This document shows positions 16,543 through 26,736 of a stretch of 64,000 nucleotides of DNA, one piece after another. The stretch comes from Neogemmobacter tilapiae. Lineage in GTDB: Bacteria > Pseudomonadota > Alphaproteobacteria > Rhodobacterales > Rhodobacteraceae. Position numbers and translations under genes: made by a program. The number at the start of each line of letters is the position of its first letter. Position 1 is the stretch's first letter. The notes under the pieces were generated by a model. That model did not search any database. It had not been told where the DNA came from and worked only from the letters and a program-made list of their open reading frames with translations. Where the stretch lies: contig NZ_BMYJ01000010.1 of the NCBI RefSeq assembly GCF_014652215.1, positions 83,619-147,618 of the forward strand. The letters run 5' to 3'.

Positions 16543-18411
16543 ATGATGCAGGATCACCGTTTTGGCGGCTTGGTGGCTGTGGCGCTGTTGGGTTGGGCCG
16601 GTTTGGCCCAAGCACAAGAGATCATCGTCAGCCACGGAATCTCGACCTTTGGCGATCTGAAGTACCCTGCCGATTTTGCGCATCTGGATTATGTGAACCC
16701 CAATGCCCCGAAGGGCGGAGAGGTCTCGCAATCCGCCCCTGGCGGGTTCGATTCGCTGAACCCCTATTCGATCAAAGGCGTTGGCGCGGCCCTGTCGACG
16801 GTCATGCACGAATCCATTCTGGCGGGTACCGCCGACGAAATCGGGGCGTCCTACTGCCTCATGTGCACGACCATCGAATATCCACAGGATCGGTCCTGGG
16901 TGATCTTTAACCTGCGGGACGATGTGAAATTCTCGGACGGAAGCGCCATGACCGCCGAGGATGTGATTTTTTCCTATGAGCTGCTCCGCGACAAGGGCCT
17001 GTCCGACTTTCGCACAATCCTGGGCCAACAGATCGAAAAGGCCGAGATTCTTGAACCTTTGAAGGTAAAATTCACCTTCAAAGCCGGGTTCCCAACCCGC
17101 GACCTGCCTGAACTGGCCGGTGGGCTGCCGATTTTTTCCAAAGCCCAGTACGAACGCGATGGCCTTGATCTCGAAGAGCAGACATTGAAGCCCTACATGG
17201 GCACCGGCCCCTATATGTTCGACAGCATGGATGTGGGTCGCACCGTGATCTATCGCCGCAATCCCGACTATTGGGGCAAAGATTTGCCAATCAACATTGG
17301 GCGGCACAATCTGGACAGGATCCGCATCGAATATTTTGCCGACAGCAATGCCGCATTCGAAGCATTCAAGGCGGGCGAATTCACTTTCCGGCAAGAGAAC
17401 AGTTCAAAGTTCTGGGCCGAGGGCTATAAATTCCCTGCGGTCCAAAGCGGTGTTGTTCAGAAAAAACAACTGCGTTCTGGCGTCAAGGCCAGCAATCAAG
17501 GGTTTTTGTTCAATCTTCGCAAAGAGAAGTTTCAGGATCCCAAGGTTCGGCAGGCCATTGAACTGATGTTCAATTTTGAATGGACGAACCGAACATTGTT
17601 CTTTGGGCTTTACTCCCGCGTCAATTCATTTTGGGAAAACTCTTGGCTGGCCGCGACGGGCCTGCCTTCCGAGGCCGAGGTAGCGCTTTTGAAGCCCCTG
17701 GTCGATGAAGGTTTGCTGGATGCCACGATCCTGACAGAAGAGCCGGTGCTCCCCAATCTGGGTGGCGAGCGGCAATTGGATCGGGCCAGCCTGCGCAAGG
17801 CCAGCGCCTTGTTGGATGAGGCGGGCTGGGAAGTCGGGACGGACGGGTTGCGCCGCAATGCCAAGGGTGAAACCTTGGATGTCGAATTCCTGAACGACGA
17901 CCCACAGTTTGATCGGATCATCAATCCTTTCGTCGAAAACCTAGCGGCGCTGGGCGTCAATGCCAAAGTGACAAAGGTCGATGATGCACAGATGGAACTG
18001 CGCACCCGTCCGCCACGGATGGATTTCGATATCGTCACCGGCCACACACCCACAGACTATTTTCCCGGGTCGGGCCTGATGCAGTATTTCGGTTCTGAAA
18101 CGGCGGATGACTCGGCCTTCAACATCATGGGATTGAAAAACCCAGCAGTCGACCGGCTGATCCGGGTGGTGATGGAGGCAAAAACCAAAGACGAACTGAC
18201 CACCGCGACGATGGCCTTGGATAGGGTGATGCGTCAGGCGCGCTTTGTGGTGCCGCAGTGGTACAACAATCAGTACTGGGTCGCCTACTACGACATGTAT
18301 GAATACCCATCCGAGGACAAAATGCCACCCTATGCGCTGGGCGTCATGGATTTCTGGTGGGTCAATGCGGAAAAGGCGGCGGCGCTCAAAGCATCGGGCG
18401 CGCTGAAATAG
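16543..18411 (+). CDS. yejA: ABC transporter substrate-binding protein YejA-like (oligopeptide family)
   Basis: A family-5 binding protein of 622 residues with a signal peptide ending GLAQAQEI. The mature chain starts IIVSHGISTFGDLKYPADF and contains VNPNAPKGGEVSQS and the FNSLNPYSIKG-like segment typical of YejA. The C-terminal half has the MDFDIVTGHTPTDYFPGSG pattern. The first of two adjacent ATGs is used because AAAGG and GGGG precede it; an upstream ATG at 16483 gives a longer, unlikely leader. It delivers peptides (YejABEF imports microcin C-like peptides in enterobacteria) to the permeases encoded directly downstream. Confidence 0.93.
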   Translation: MMQDHRFGGLVAVALLGWAGLAQAQEIIVSHGISTFGDLKYPADFAHLDYVNPNAPKGGEVSQSAPGGFDSLNPYSIKGVGAALSTVMHESILAGTADEIGASYCLMCTTIEYPQDRSWVIFNLRDDVKFSDGSAMTAEDVIFSYELLRDKGLSDFRTILGQQIEKAEILEPLKVKFTFKAGFPTRDLPELAGGLPIFSKAQYERDGLDLEEQTLKPYMGTGPYMFDSMDVGRTVIYRRNPDYWGKDLPINIGRHNLDRIRIEYFADSNAAFEAFKAGEFTFRQENSSKFWAEGYKFPAVQSGVVQKKQLRSGVKASNQGFLFNLRKEKFQDPKVRQAIELMFNFEWTNRTLFFGLYSRVNSFWENSWLAATGLPSEAEVALLKPLVDEGLLDATILTEEPVLPNLGGERQLDRASLRKASALLDEAGWEVGTDGLRRNAKGETLDVEFLNDDPQFDRIINPFVENLAALGVNAKVTKVDDAQMELRTRPPRMDFDIVTGHTPTDYFPGSGLMQYFGSETADDSAFNIMGLKNPAVDRLIRVVMEAKTKDELTTATMALDRVMRQARFVVPQWYNNQYWVAYYDMYEYPSEDKMPPYALGVMDFWWVNAEKAAALKASGALK

Positions 18412-18412
18412 C

Positions 18413-19576
18413 ATGGCATCCTATATTCTGCGCCGCCTGCTTTTGGTGATCCCGACCCTGTTTGGGATCATGGTGGTCAATTTCACCCTGACCCAGTTTG
18501 TGCCCGGCGGCCCGATCCAGCAGGTTCTGGCCCGGATCGACGGGGGCGGCGATGCTTTTCAGGCGATTTCCGGTGGTGGTGATGCCGGCGTGACCGAGCC
18601 TGGCAGCGAAGGCACAGGTGGCAATGGCGGCTACATCGGCGCCAAAGGGCTGCCGCCAGAATTCATTGATCGGCTGGAGGTGCAGTTCGGCTTTGCCCGT
18701 TTTGTTTGCGCCAAAGATTTTGCTGGCGAACCTTCGGCAAAGGCAGCGGAATGCCAAAAAGAGATGATTCCGATGGTGGAGCGTTTCTTCATCATGATGG
18801 GCAAATATGTGACCTTTGATTTTGGCGAAAGCTATTTCCGATCTATCGGGGTGCTGGACCTGGTCTGGGAAAAGATGCCTGTTTCCATTTCGCTGGGGCT
18901 GTGGTCGACGCTGATCGCCTATCTGATCTCGATCCCGCTGGGTATTCGCAAGGCGCTGCGGGATGGCTCGCGGTTTGACACGTGGACAAGCGGCATCATC
19001 ATCGCTGCCTATGCCATCCCCGGCCTGTTGTTCGCCATCATGCTGCTGGTTTTGTTCGCGGGTGGGTCGTATTTTCAATGGTTCCCGCTGCGTGGCCTCA
19101 CCTCTTCCAACTGGGAAAGCCTAAGCCTTTTTGGCAAGATCACCGATTATTTTTGGCATATGACTCTGCCAATCATCGCCTCGACGATTTCCAGCTTTGC
19201 CACCATGACCCTGCTCACCAAGAACAGTTTTCTTGACGAAATCAAGAAACAGTATGTGTTGACCGCCCGTGCCAAGGGGCTGTCCGAGGCCCGGGTGCTT
19301 TATGGTCATGTCTTCCGCAATGCGATGCTGATTGTGATCGCGGGATTTCCCGGTCTGTTTTTGGGCGTGCTGTTCGGTGGTAGCCTGATCATTGAAACCA
19401 TCTTCTCGCTCGATGGCTTGGGGCGGATGGGCTACGAGGCAACGGTGGCGCGTGACTATCCGATCATGTTCGGCAACCTTTTCTTTTTTGGGTTGATCGG
19501 CCTTGTGGTCGGTATCTTGTCAGACCTGACCTATGCGCTGGTTGATCCGCGCATCGATTTTGAAAAGCGGGGTTAG
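18413..19576 (+). CDS. yejB: Microcin C/oligopeptide ABC transporter permease YejB
   Basis: A 387-residue inner-membrane permease. MASYILRRLLLVIPTLFGIM is the canonical first helix of DppB/YejB, followed by a large periplasmic loop rich in glycine, and the permease EAA-type loop YVLTARAKGLSEARVLYGHVFRNAML. The long loop between helices one and two is a YejB trait. It starts one base after the yejA stop and forms the membrane channel with YejE. Confidence 0.95.
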   Translation: MASYILRRLLLVIPTLFGIMVVNFTLTQFVPGGPIQQVLARIDGGGDAFQAISGGGDAGVTEPGSEGTGGNGGYIGAKGLPPEFIDRLEVQFGFARFVCAKDFAGEPSAKAAECQKEMIPMVERFFIMMGKYVTFDFGESYFRSIGVLDLVWEKMPVSISLGLWSTLIAYLISIPLGIRKALRDGSRFDTWTSGIIIAAYAIPGLLFAIMLLVLFAGGSYFQWFPLRGLTSSNWESLSLFGKITDYFWHMTLPIIASTISSFATMTLLTKNSFLDEIKKQYVLTARAKGLSEARVLYGHVFRNAMLIVIAGFPGLFLGVLFGGSLIIETIFSLDGLGRMGYEATVARDYPIMFGNLFFFGLIGLVVGILSDLTYALVDPRIDFEKRG

Positions 19577-19579
19577 GTG

Positions 19580-20689
19580 ATGGCGCTTTCTCCGCTGAAC
19601 CAGCGCCGCTGGCGAAATTTCAAGGCCAATCGCCGGGCGTTCTGGTCGCTTTGGATTTTTGCCATTCTGTTCGGCCTGTCATTGATGGCCGAACTTCTGG
19701 CGAATGACCGACCGCTCCTGGTCAAGCATCAAGGGGAGTACTACACCCCCTTTCTAAATTTTTATCCCTCGACCGCCTTTGGCGACGATTTCAGGACCGA
19801 GGCCGAGTATCACGACCCGGTTCTGCAATGCCTGATCGTGACGGGGCGGAATGAACTGTGCTTTGACGCGCCAGAGGCGACCAAGGCCGAGGCCGAGGAA
19901 GCGGGGACTGTTGATGGCCAGCCCATCGACAGGGGTTGGATTCTTTGGGCATTGGTGCCTTACAGTTTCAACACGATCGTCGACAAGCCGGGCTTTGCCC
20001 CCGGTCCGCCCGATGCGCAAAACTGGCTGGGCACCGATGATACCTCGCGTGATGTGTTGGCCCGCGTGATCTATGGCTTCCGAATATCCGTGGTCTTTGC
20101 CCTGATTGTGACAGCCTGCACGTCGATCATTGGCATCGCGGCCGGTGCCGCACAGGGTTATTTTGGAGGGTTGGTGGACCTGATCTTTCAGCGAATTCTT
20201 GAAATCTGGTCCGGCGTGCCGACGCTGTATGTGATCATCATCATGGCGGCGATTGTCCCGATGAACTTTTGGCTGCTGACGGGCTTGATGGTGCTTTTTG
20301 GTTGGACCGCGCTTGTCGGCGTGGTTCGGGCCGAGTTCCTGCGGGCGCGCAATTTTGAATATGTCCGTGCGGCCAAAGCTTTGGGGGTGGGCGACAGCAA
20401 GATTATGTTCCGGCATGTTTTGCCAAATGCAATGGTGGCGACCCTGACCATGCTGCCCTTCATGATTACAGGGGCTATCGGCACTTTGGCCGTGCTGGAC
20501 TTTCTGGGCTATGGCCTACCCTCGAGCCTGCCGTCGCTGGGCGAATTGACCCAGCAGGCCAAGCAGAACCTTCAGGCCCCGTGGCTTGCCTTCACGGCGT
20601 TTTTCACCTTTGCGATCATGCTGTCGCTTTTGGTGTTCATCTTTGAAGGCGTGCGCGATGCCTTTGATCCGCGAAAGACCTTTCGATGA
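19580..20689 (+). CDS. yejE: Microcin C/oligopeptide ABC transporter permease YejE
   Basis: A 369-residue DppC-type permease. The cytoplasmic start LNQRRWRNFKANRRAFWSLW is the usual YejE N-terminus, and the EAA loop is YVRAAKALGVGDSKIMFRHVLPNA. The yejB stop is followed directly by GTG-ATG; the ATG at 19580 is used, though GTG at 19577 would add one residue. The 3' end overlaps the yejF start by four bases (ATGA), so the two are translationally coupled. Confidence 0.94.
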   Translation: MALSPLNQRRWRNFKANRRAFWSLWIFAILFGLSLMAELLANDRPLLVKHQGEYYTPFLNFYPSTAFGDDFRTEAEYHDPVLQCLIVTGRNELCFDAPEATKAEAEEAGTVDGQPIDRGWILWALVPYSFNTIVDKPGFAPGPPDAQNWLGTDDTSRDVLARVIYGFRISVVFALIVTACTSIIGIAAGAAQGYFGGLVDLIFQRILEIWSGVPTLYVIIIMAAIVPMNFWLLTGLMVLFGWTALVGVVRAEFLRARNFEYVRAAKALGVGDSKIMFRHVLPNAMVATLTMLPFMITGAIGTLAVLDFLGYGLPSSLPSLGELTQQAKQNLQAPWLAFTAFFTFAIMLSLLVFIFEGVRDAFDPRKTFR

Positions 20690-22293
20690 ATGATGTGATC
20701 CTTTCGGTGCAGGATCTCGCCGTTGATTTTCGGCAGGATGGGCGCCTTGTCCATGCCGTGCGCGGGGTCAGCTTTGATGTGGGGCGCGGCGAAACCGTGG
20801 CCTTGGTCGGCGAAAGCGGGTCAGGCAAATCGGTGACGGCCCTTTCGACGGTCAGCCTTTTGGCCGATAATGCGACAGTCTCCGGCCATGTGCGATGGAA
20901 GGGCGAAGAGCTGATCGCGGCCAGCGAAAAGGCGCTGCAAAAAATTCGGGGCAATGACATCAGTTTCATCTTTCAGGAACCGATGACCAGCCTGAACCCG
21001 CTGCACACCATCGAAAAGCAGCTGGCCGAAAGCCTGTCGCTGCATCAGGGCCTGCGCGGCAACGCCGCCCGTGCCCGCGTGATTGAACTTTTGCAAAAGG
21101 TTGGCATTGCCGAGGCTGAAAGCCGCCTTTCCGCCTATCCGCATGAATTGTCGGGCGGCCAGCGCCAGCGCGTGATGATCGCCATGGCCTTGGCCAATGG
21201 CCCGGAACTGCTGATCGCCGATGAACCGACCACGGCGCTGGATGTGACCATTCAGGCCCAGATCCTTGACCTGCTCGCCGATCTGAAAGCGCGCGAAGGG
21301 CTTTCCCTGCTGTTCATCACCCATGATCTCGGCATCGTCCGCCGCATCGCCGACCGTGTCTGCGTCATGCAGGGCGGCGAGATTGTCGAACAGGGCTGCA
21401 CAGCCGAGATTTTTGCCAACCCACAGCACCCCTATACGCAAAAGCTGCTTGCCGCGGATCCCACCGGCAAGGCCGATTCGATCCCAGCCGATGCGCCGCA
21501 AATCATCCAGACCGACAATCTGCGCGTCTGGTTCCCCATCCAGAAGGGCCTCTTGCGCCGCACCGTCGATCACGTCCGCGCCGTCAATGCGGCCAGCCTG
21601 CGCATCCATGCCGGCGAAACCTTGGGCATCGTCGGTGAAAGCGGCTCGGGCAAGACCACGCTCGCCATGGCCATCATGCGCCTGACCCCATCGACCGGCC
21701 CGATCTTGTTCATGGGGCGCGACATTCAGGGCCTCAAGGGCAATGCCCTGCGCCCCCTGCGCCGCGACATGCAGATTGTCTTTCAGGATCCCTACGGCAG
21801 CCTCTCCCCCCGCCTTTCGGTCGAACAGATCATCGCCGAAGGCTTGGGTGTGCATTTCCCCGGCCTTTCACCCGCCGAGACCCGCGCCAAAGTCTCGGCC
21901 ATCATGACCGAGGTGGGCTTGGACCCCGCCATGATGGAACGCTATCCCCACGAGTTTTCCGGTGGCCAGCGTCAGCGCATCGCCATTGCCCGCGCCATGG
22001 TGCTGGAGCCCAAACTGGTGGTGCTGGATGAACCCACCAGCGCCTTGGACAAGACAGTCCAGGTGCAGATCGTCGAACTTTTGCGCCGTTTGCAGCAAAA
22101 GTCGGGTCTGGCTTATCTCTTCATCAGCCATGACCTCCGCGTCGTCCGCGCCCTCTCGCACCGGATCGTCGTGATGAAGAATGGCGACATCGTCGAACAG
22201 GGCGATACGGAACAGGTTTTCAGCGCGCCGCAGACCGCCTATACCCAGCAGTTGATGGCAGCAGCATTCGGTTCGCCCGATCACAAAGGTTAA
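20686..22293 (+). CDS. yejF: Microcin C/oligopeptide ABC transporter ATP-binding protein YejF (two fused ATPase domains)
   Basis: A 535-residue protein with two complete ABC cassettes. The first has Walker A GESGSGKS, signature LSGGQRQRV and Walker [13 protein letters not shown]. The second has [18 protein letters not shown] and [12 protein letters not shown]. Each is followed by the oligopeptide-transporter extension ([16 protein letters not shown]). It powers the YejBE channel. The gene completes the yejABEF operon, which continues into a glycosyltransferase gene after three bases. Confidence 0.96.
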   Translation: MNDVILSVQDLAVDFRQDGRLVHAVRGVSFDVGRGETVALVGESGSGKSVTALSTVSLLADNATVSGHVRWKGEELIAASEKALQKIRGNDISFIFQEPMTSLNPLHTIEKQLAESLSLHQGLRGNAARARVIELLQKVGIAEAESRLSAYPHELSGGQRQRVMIAMALANGPELLIADEPTTALDVTIQAQILDLLADLKAREGLSLLFITHDLGIVRRIADRVCVMQGGEIVEQGCTAEIFANPQHPYTQKLLAADPTGKADSIPADAPQIIQTDNLRVWFPIQKGLLRRTVDHVRAVNAASLRIHAGETLGIVGESGSGKTTLAMAIMRLTPSTGPILFMGRDIQGLKGNALRPLRRDMQIVFQDPYGSLSPRLSVEQIIAEGLGVHFPGLSPAETRAKVSAIMTEVGLDPAMMERYPHEFSGGQRQRIAIARAMVLEPKLVVLDEPTSALDKTVQVQIVELLRRLQQKSGLAYLFISHDLRVVRALSHRIVVMKNGDIVEQGDTEQVFSAPQTAYTQQLMAAAFGSPDHKG

Positions 22294-22296
22294 GAC

Positions 22297-23529
22297 GTGA
22301 AGATTTTATTTGTTCATCAGAATTTTCCCGGTCAATTCCTGCATCTGGCCCCCGAAATGCAACGCCGTGGCCATGAATGTCTGGCGCTGACCGATTTTTC
22401 CAACAACCGGACGGGGCCGATCCCGATCCTGAAATACAAACATGAATCCCCGCAGCCCGATCCGGCGGCAACCCGGCTCGGACGGAACTATACGCTGATG
22501 TCCGACAGGGGCGTAACTGTGGCCCGCGCGGCGCTGCAATTGCGCGAAAAGCGCGGCTATGTGCCCGACGTGATTTTTGGCCATTCCGGCTGGGGCGAAA
22601 CCCTCTTCCTGAAAGAGGTCTGGCCCGAGGCCAAGCTGATCGTCTATGCCGAGTTTTATTACAAAGGCCGCGGCGCCGATGTTGGCTTTGACCCCGAATT
22701 CGACAAGCCCAGCTTTGATCAGGTGATGATCGCCCAGGGCCGAACCACCCATCTGGGGCAGGCCATGCTCCATGCCGATGGCGGCCTGTCGCCCACAAAA
22801 TGGCAGGCCAGCACCTATCCGGCGTTCCTGCGCGAAAAGATCAAGGTGATCTTTGACGGCGTCGATACCGAGGTGATGAAACCCGATGCCACCGCCTCGG
22901 TCGAATTGCCGGATGGCCGCGTGATCAAGGCGGGGGATGAGGTTCTGACCTTCATCAACCGCAACCTCGAACCCTATCGCGGCTACCACACCTTCATGCG
23001 TGCCCTGCCGCAGGTGATGGCCGCCCGGCCCGAGGCGCAGGTCGTGATCATCGGCGGCGATGATGTCAGCTATGGCCGCCCCGCCCCCCAAGGCACCACA
23101 TGGAAAAAGCACTTCCTGGCCGAGGTTGAGGATCGGCTTGATATGAGCCGCGTGCATTTCATGGGCAAGGTGCCCTATCCGACCTTTGTCAAACTGATGC
23201 AGATCACACGCGCCCACGCCTATCTGACCTATCCCTTCGTCCTGTCCTGGTCGATGCTCGAGGCGATGTCGGCGGGCGCGCTGATCATCGGGTCGCGCAC
23301 CCCCCCGGTGCAGGAATTGATCGAGGATGGGGTGAATGGCCGTCTCGTCGATTTCTTCGATGTCGAAGGCTGGGCTGCGATGCTGACCAAAGCCTTGGCC
23401 CATCCCAGCCGCTTTGACGACATGCGCCGTGCGGCCCGCCAGACGATTCTGGACGGCTACGACCTGAAACGCATCTGCCTGCCACAGATGGTGGATTTCG
23501 TCGAAAGTTTTGCACCCTCGGCGGCCTAG
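22297..23529 (+). CDS. Glycosyltransferase family 4 protein
   Basis: A 410-residue GT-B glycosyltransferase: N-terminal MKILFVHQNFPGQFLHLAP, a middle FDGVDTEVMKPD, and the nucleotide-sugar site in the C-terminal half (VHFMGKVPYPTFVKLMQI, LSWSMLEAMSAGALIIGSRTPPVQELI) with the donor-binding glutamate. The start is GTG at 22297, with AAAGG eight bases upstream and only three bases after yejF. It may act on surface polysaccharide; the acceptor is unknown. Co-transcription with the peptide importer is likely, but the functional reason is not evident. Confidence 0.9.
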   Translation: MKILFVHQNFPGQFLHLAPEMQRRGHECLALTDFSNNRTGPIPILKYKHESPQPDPAATRLGRNYTLMSDRGVTVARAALQLREKRGYVPDVIFGHSGWGETLFLKEVWPEAKLIVYAEFYYKGRGADVGFDPEFDKPSFDQVMIAQGRTTHLGQAMLHADGGLSPTKWQASTYPAFLREKIKVIFDGVDTEVMKPDATASVELPDGRVIKAGDEVLTFINRNLEPYRGYHTFMRALPQVMAARPEAQVVIIGGDDVSYGRPAPQGTTWKKHFLAEVEDRLDMSRVHFMGKVPYPTFVKLMQITRAHAYLTYPFVLSWSMLEAMSAGALIIGSRTPPVQELIEDGVNGRLVDFFDVEGWAAMLTKALAHPSRFDDMRRAARQTILDGYDLKRICLPQMVDFVESFAPSAA

Positions 23530-23587
23530 GGCGAGGCCAAAGCGATCCTTGCTTGATCCGCCCCGTCCCCGACGCTAAACCCCGCCT

Positions 23588-24919
23588 ATGCAAAAAACGC
23601 TTCACATCATTGGCGGCGGCATGGCGGGGTCCGAGGCGGCCTGGCAGGCGGCCGAGGCAGGCCAGCCCGTTGTCATCCATGAAATGCGCCCCGCTGTGGG
23701 CACATTTGCCCATCGCACCGGCGATTTTGCGGAAATGGTCTGTTCCAACTCCTTTCGGTCAGACGACGACGAGCGCAATGCCGTGGGCCTGCTGCATTGG
23801 GAAATGGCGGCAGCCAAGGGCCTGATCATGGAAATGGCCCGCGCGCACCGCCTGCCCGCAGGGGGGGCTTTGGCGGTGGATCGTGATCCGTTCGCGGCGG
23901 CAGTCACGGCGCGGCTGAAGGCGCATCCCCTGATCAGCACCTCTTACGAGGAGATTACCGAACTGCCGGACCAAGGTCATTGGATCATTGCGACCGGTCC
24001 CTTGACGAGCGGTGCCTTGGCGAAATCCATCCAGACGGCAACCGGGGCCGATCATCTGGCCTTTTTCGACGCCATCGCCCCCATCGTCTATGCGGAATCG
24101 GTGGATATGTCGGTCGCTTGGATGCAGTCGCGCTATGACAAGGGCGAGACGGTCGAGGAACAGACCGCCTATATGAACTGCCCGATGACCAAAGACCAAT
24201 ACGAGGCTTTCATCGACGCCCTGCTGGCGGCGGAAAAGACTGAGTTTCACGAAGGCGAAACGGCGGGCTATTTCGATGGCTGCCTGCCGATTGAGGTGAT
24301 GGCGGAACGCGGCCGCGAAACCCTGCGCTTTGGGCCAATGAAGCCGGTGGGGCTGACCAATGCGCACCAGTCGGATGTGAAGGCCCATGCCGTGGTCCAG
24401 TTGCGGCGGGACAATAAGCTGGGGACGCTTTACAACATCGTCGGTTTCCAGACGAAAATGAAATACGGTGCGCAGACCGAGGTTTTGCGGATGATTCCGG
24501 GTCTGGAAAACGCCAGTTTCGCGCGGTTGGGCGGCATTCACCGGAACACCTTTATCAACTCGCCCACGCTCCTGGACGATCAGATGCGGTTGAAATCGCA
24601 CCCGCATATCCGCTTTGCCGGGCAGATCACCGGGGTTGAAGGCTATGTCGAAAGCGCCGCGATGGGGCTTTTGGCGGGGCGGATGGCGGCGGCTGAAATG
24701 CGGGGCGACGTGCTGCCCCCACCCCCGGCAGATACGGCGATGGGGGCCTTGATCACGCATATTACCGGGGGGGCTGAGGCGAAAACCTTCCAGCCGATGA
24801 ACGTGAATTTCGGGCTGTTCCCGCCGATTGACGCGAAAGGCGGGCGTAAGGGCCGGAAGGATCGGTATAAGGCCTATACCGACCGGGCGAAGGAATCCTT
24901 CACCGCATGGCTGTCGTAA
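23588..24919 (+). CDS. trmFO: Methylenetetrahydrofolate--tRNA-(uracil-54-C5)-methyltransferase TrmFO
   Basis: A 443-residue FAD protein beginning with the dinucleotide motif [16 protein letters not shown]. It also has EMRP and [11 protein letters not shown] characteristic of TrmFO (GidA-related), and the C-terminal [13 protein letters not shown] segment. It makes ribothymidine at position 54 of tRNA using methylene-THF and FADH2, the alternative to TrmA. The 3' end overlaps gluQRS by 13 bases, pairing two tRNA-modification genes. Confidence 0.97.
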   Translation: MQKTLHIIGGGMAGSEAAWQAAEAGQPVVIHEMRPAVGTFAHRTGDFAEMVCSNSFRSDDDERNAVGLLHWEMAAAKGLIMEMARAHRLPAGGALAVDRDPFAAAVTARLKAHPLISTSYEEITELPDQGHWIIATGPLTSGALAKSIQTATGADHLAFFDAIAPIVYAESVDMSVAWMQSRYDKGETVEEQTAYMNCPMTKDQYEAFIDALLAAEKTEFHEGETAGYFDGCLPIEVMAERGRETLRFGPMKPVGLTNAHQSDVKAHAVVQLRRDNKLGTLYNIVGFQTKMKYGAQTEVLRMIPGLENASFARLGGIHRNTFINSPTLLDDQMRLKSHPHIRFAGQITGVEGYVESAAMGLLAGRMAAAEMRGDVLPPPPADTAMGALITHITGGAEAKTFQPMNVNFGLFPPIDAKGGRKGRKDRYKAYTDRAKESFTAWLS

Positions 24920-25812
24920 CCCGCTTTGCCCCCAGCCCAACCGGCCCTTTGCATCTGGGCCATGCCTATGCCGCCTTTGTCGCCCATGATCTGGCCCGCG
25001 CCCATGGCGGCCAGTTCCTGCTGCGGATTGAAGATATTGACCGGGCCAGATCACGGCCCGAATGGGAAGCGGCGATCTTGGACGATCTGGCATGGTTGGG
25101 AATGCTGCCAGATGGCGTCATGCGGCAGTCGGATCGGCTGGCCGAATACGACCGGGCGCTGGACCATCTTTGGGCGCGGGGTTTGCTGTATCCCTGCCGT
25201 TGCACAAGACGCGACATCGAAGAAGCTTTGAATGCGCCACAGGAAGGCATCAACTACGGCCCAGATGGGCCAATATATCCGGGCACATGCAGGGACAAGG
25301 ATTGGAACGGAATCCAGCATCATAGCTTCTCCAATTTCGCTCGACCTTGTGATGTGCCACTTCGGCTTGATATGGCCCATGCCGCTGCCATCGCATGCGA
25401 GCATCATATCAGAGAGACCGGAGGCGTTTGGGACACCGAATTTATGGAAACTGGGGGGGGGCGCTCGGGTCGTTTTGTTCAAACATCCCGTGATGTCTAT
25501 AGCCACAGTATCGGCGACATCGTTCTGGCTCGCCGCGATATGGGCACATCCTATCATCTGTCGGTCGTCATCGACGACGCAGCCCAAGGCGTGACCCATG
25601 TCACGCGCGGCGAGGATTTGTTTGAAGCGACGCGTATTCACGTTTTGCTCCAACGCTTGCTGAACCTGCCCACGCCCGTCTACCACCACCACCGCCTGAT
25701 CCGGGATGATCAGGGCAAGCGCCTGGCGAAGCGCGATGATGCGCGGGCTTTGGCGAAGTATCGGGCCGAGGGCGCGACCCCGGGGGATATTCGGCGGATG
25801 ATCGGCCTATAG
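24907..25812 (+). CDS. gluQRS: tRNA glutamyl-Q(34) synthetase GluQRS
   Basis: A 301-residue truncated glutamyl-tRNA synthetase without an anticodon-binding domain. [15 protein letters not shown] contains the HIGH motif (HLGH at 16-19), the zinc site is C97, C99, Y124, C128, and [10 protein letters not shown] is the KMSKS equivalent. The enzyme attaches glutamate to queuosine in tRNA-Asp. The first and last thirds have the strong third-position GC bias of the neighbours; roughly 25230-25600 looks visibly less GC-rich and includes a run of nine G at 25453-25461, so the gene may be mosaic. The reading frame is intact. Confidence 0.94.
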   Translation: MAVVTRFAPSPTGPLHLGHAYAAFVAHDLARAHGGQFLLRIEDIDRARSRPEWEAAILDDLAWLGMLPDGVMRQSDRLAEYDRALDHLWARGLLYPCRCTRRDIEEALNAPQEGINYGPDGPIYPGTCRDKDWNGIQHHSFSNFARPCDVPLRLDMAHAAAIACEHHIRETGGVWDTEFMETGGGRSGRFVQTSRDVYSHSIGDIVLARRDMGTSYHLSVVIDDAAQGVTHVTRGEDLFEATRIHVLLQRLLNLPTPVYHHHRLIRDDQGKRLAKRDDARALAKYRAEGATPGDIRRMIGL

Positions 25813-25864
25813 GGCAAAAAACACCCTCTTTCTGATTTCAACTATAAAACAATATGTTGCAGGA

Positions 25865-25880
25865 ATTTCACGCGTGAAAT
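25865..25880. promoter_or_regulatory. Perfect 16-bp palindrome beside hisI 3' end
   Basis: ATTTCACG/CGTGAAAT is a perfect palindrome lying one base beyond the hisI stop, in the AT-rich gap between the convergent gluQRS and hisI genes (25813-25881). No U-tract follows on either strand, so it is not a standard terminator. It may be a protein-binding site. Confidence 0.4.
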
Positions 25881-25881
25881 C

Positions 25882-26241
25882 TCAATTTTCGGGTGCCATA
25901 ATCTCCACCTCAACCCCATCCCGGATCGCCGTGTAAAAACACGACCGCCGGTTCGTGTGGCAGGCCGGACCGGTCTGTTTCGCCAGCACCAGCAGGCAAT
26001 CGCGGTCGCAATCGACCCGCATCTCCACCAGTTCCTGCACATGGCCCGAGGTTTCGCCCTTGATCCAAAAGGCCTGCCGCGAGCGGGACCAGTAGGTCAC
26101 GGCCCCGGTTTCCAAAGTCCGCGCCACGGCCTCGGCGTTCATCCAGGCGAACATCAGGATTTCGCCGGAAAGATGATCCTGCGTGATCACCGGGATCAGG
26201 CCGCGTTCGTCATAGGTCAGGGTTTTCGCATCAAAGACCAT
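25882..26241 (-). CDS. hisI: Phosphoribosyl-AMP cyclohydrolase
   Basis: A monofunctional 119-residue HisI: GLIPVITQDHLSGEILMFAWMN, then TYWSRSRQAFWIKGETSGH, and the metal-binding cysteine/aspartate segment VDCDRDCLLVLAKQTGPACH with the following RRSCF. It opens the purine ring of phosphoribosyl-AMP in histidine synthesis. No HisE domain is fused, and no other his gene is nearby, as is usual in alphaproteobacteria. It is divergent from the IscU-like gene. Confidence 0.96.
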   Translation of the reverse strand: MVFDAKTLTYDERGLIPVITQDHLSGEILMFAWMNAEAVARTLETGAVTYWSRSRQAFWIKGETSGHVQELVEMRVDCDRDCLLVLAKQTGPACHTNRRSCFYTAIRDGVEVEIMAPEN

Positions 26242-26307
26242 GGTCCGGCTTTCCTTGGGCGGGGTTCAAGCCTATCTAAGGGGCAACGCATGCAGGGGAA
26301 AGCCCGG

Positions 26308-26736
26308 ATGTCCGACAGCGCGATGATTGCCCTTTATTCCCAGCGGATTTTGGCGCTGGCCGCCGATATTCCGCATTTGGGGCGGTTGAAGGAACCCACA
26401 GGCACCTCCCGCCGCCGCTCGCCGCTTTGTGGATCGACGGTGACGGTGGACGTGGTTGTGACGGACGGTCGGGTGACGGATTTCGCGCAGGATGTGAAGG
26501 CTTGCGCCTTGGGGCAGGCCTCGGCCTCGATCCTTGGAAGGGTGGCCGTGGGGCGGACACTGCCGGAAGTGACCAAAGCCCGCGATCAGTTGCTGGCCAT
26601 GCTGCGCGAGGATGGTCCGGTGCCCGATGCGCCGTTTGAGGGTTACGAGGTGCTGATCCCCGCGCGGGAACATCGCAACCGCCATGCTTCTATTTTGCTC
26701 GCACTAGAGGCTTTGGCCGAGGCGATGGGGGGTTAG
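26308..26736 (+). CDS. Iron-sulfur cluster assembly scaffold protein, IscU/NifU N-terminal-like
   Basis: A 142-residue protein matching the IscU/NifU N-terminal fold: LYSQRILALAADIPHLGRL, then PLCGSTVTVDVVV with C41 and VKACALGQASASIL with C66. Canonical IscU has a third ligand cysteine near the C-terminus; here the aligned stretch is HRNRHASILL with no cysteine, and the protein has only two in all. It could be a sulfur-carrier or a degenerate scaffold. The ATG at 26308 follows GGGGAAAG. It overlaps the convergent DUF1801 gene by four bases (TTAG). Confidence 0.75.
   Translation: MSDSAMIALYSQRILALAADIPHLGRLKEPTGTSRRRSPLCGSTVTVDVVVTDGRVTDFAQDVKACALGQASASILGRVAVGRTLPEVTKARDQLLAMLREDGPVPDAPFEGYEVLIPAREHRNRHASILLALEALAEAMGG

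Noticed and set aside
25809..25830. Weak hairpin AGGG...CCCT followed by CTTTCT after gluQRS as a terminator
   Set aside because: Four-base stem with an eight-base loop and an interrupted T run is too weak to support.
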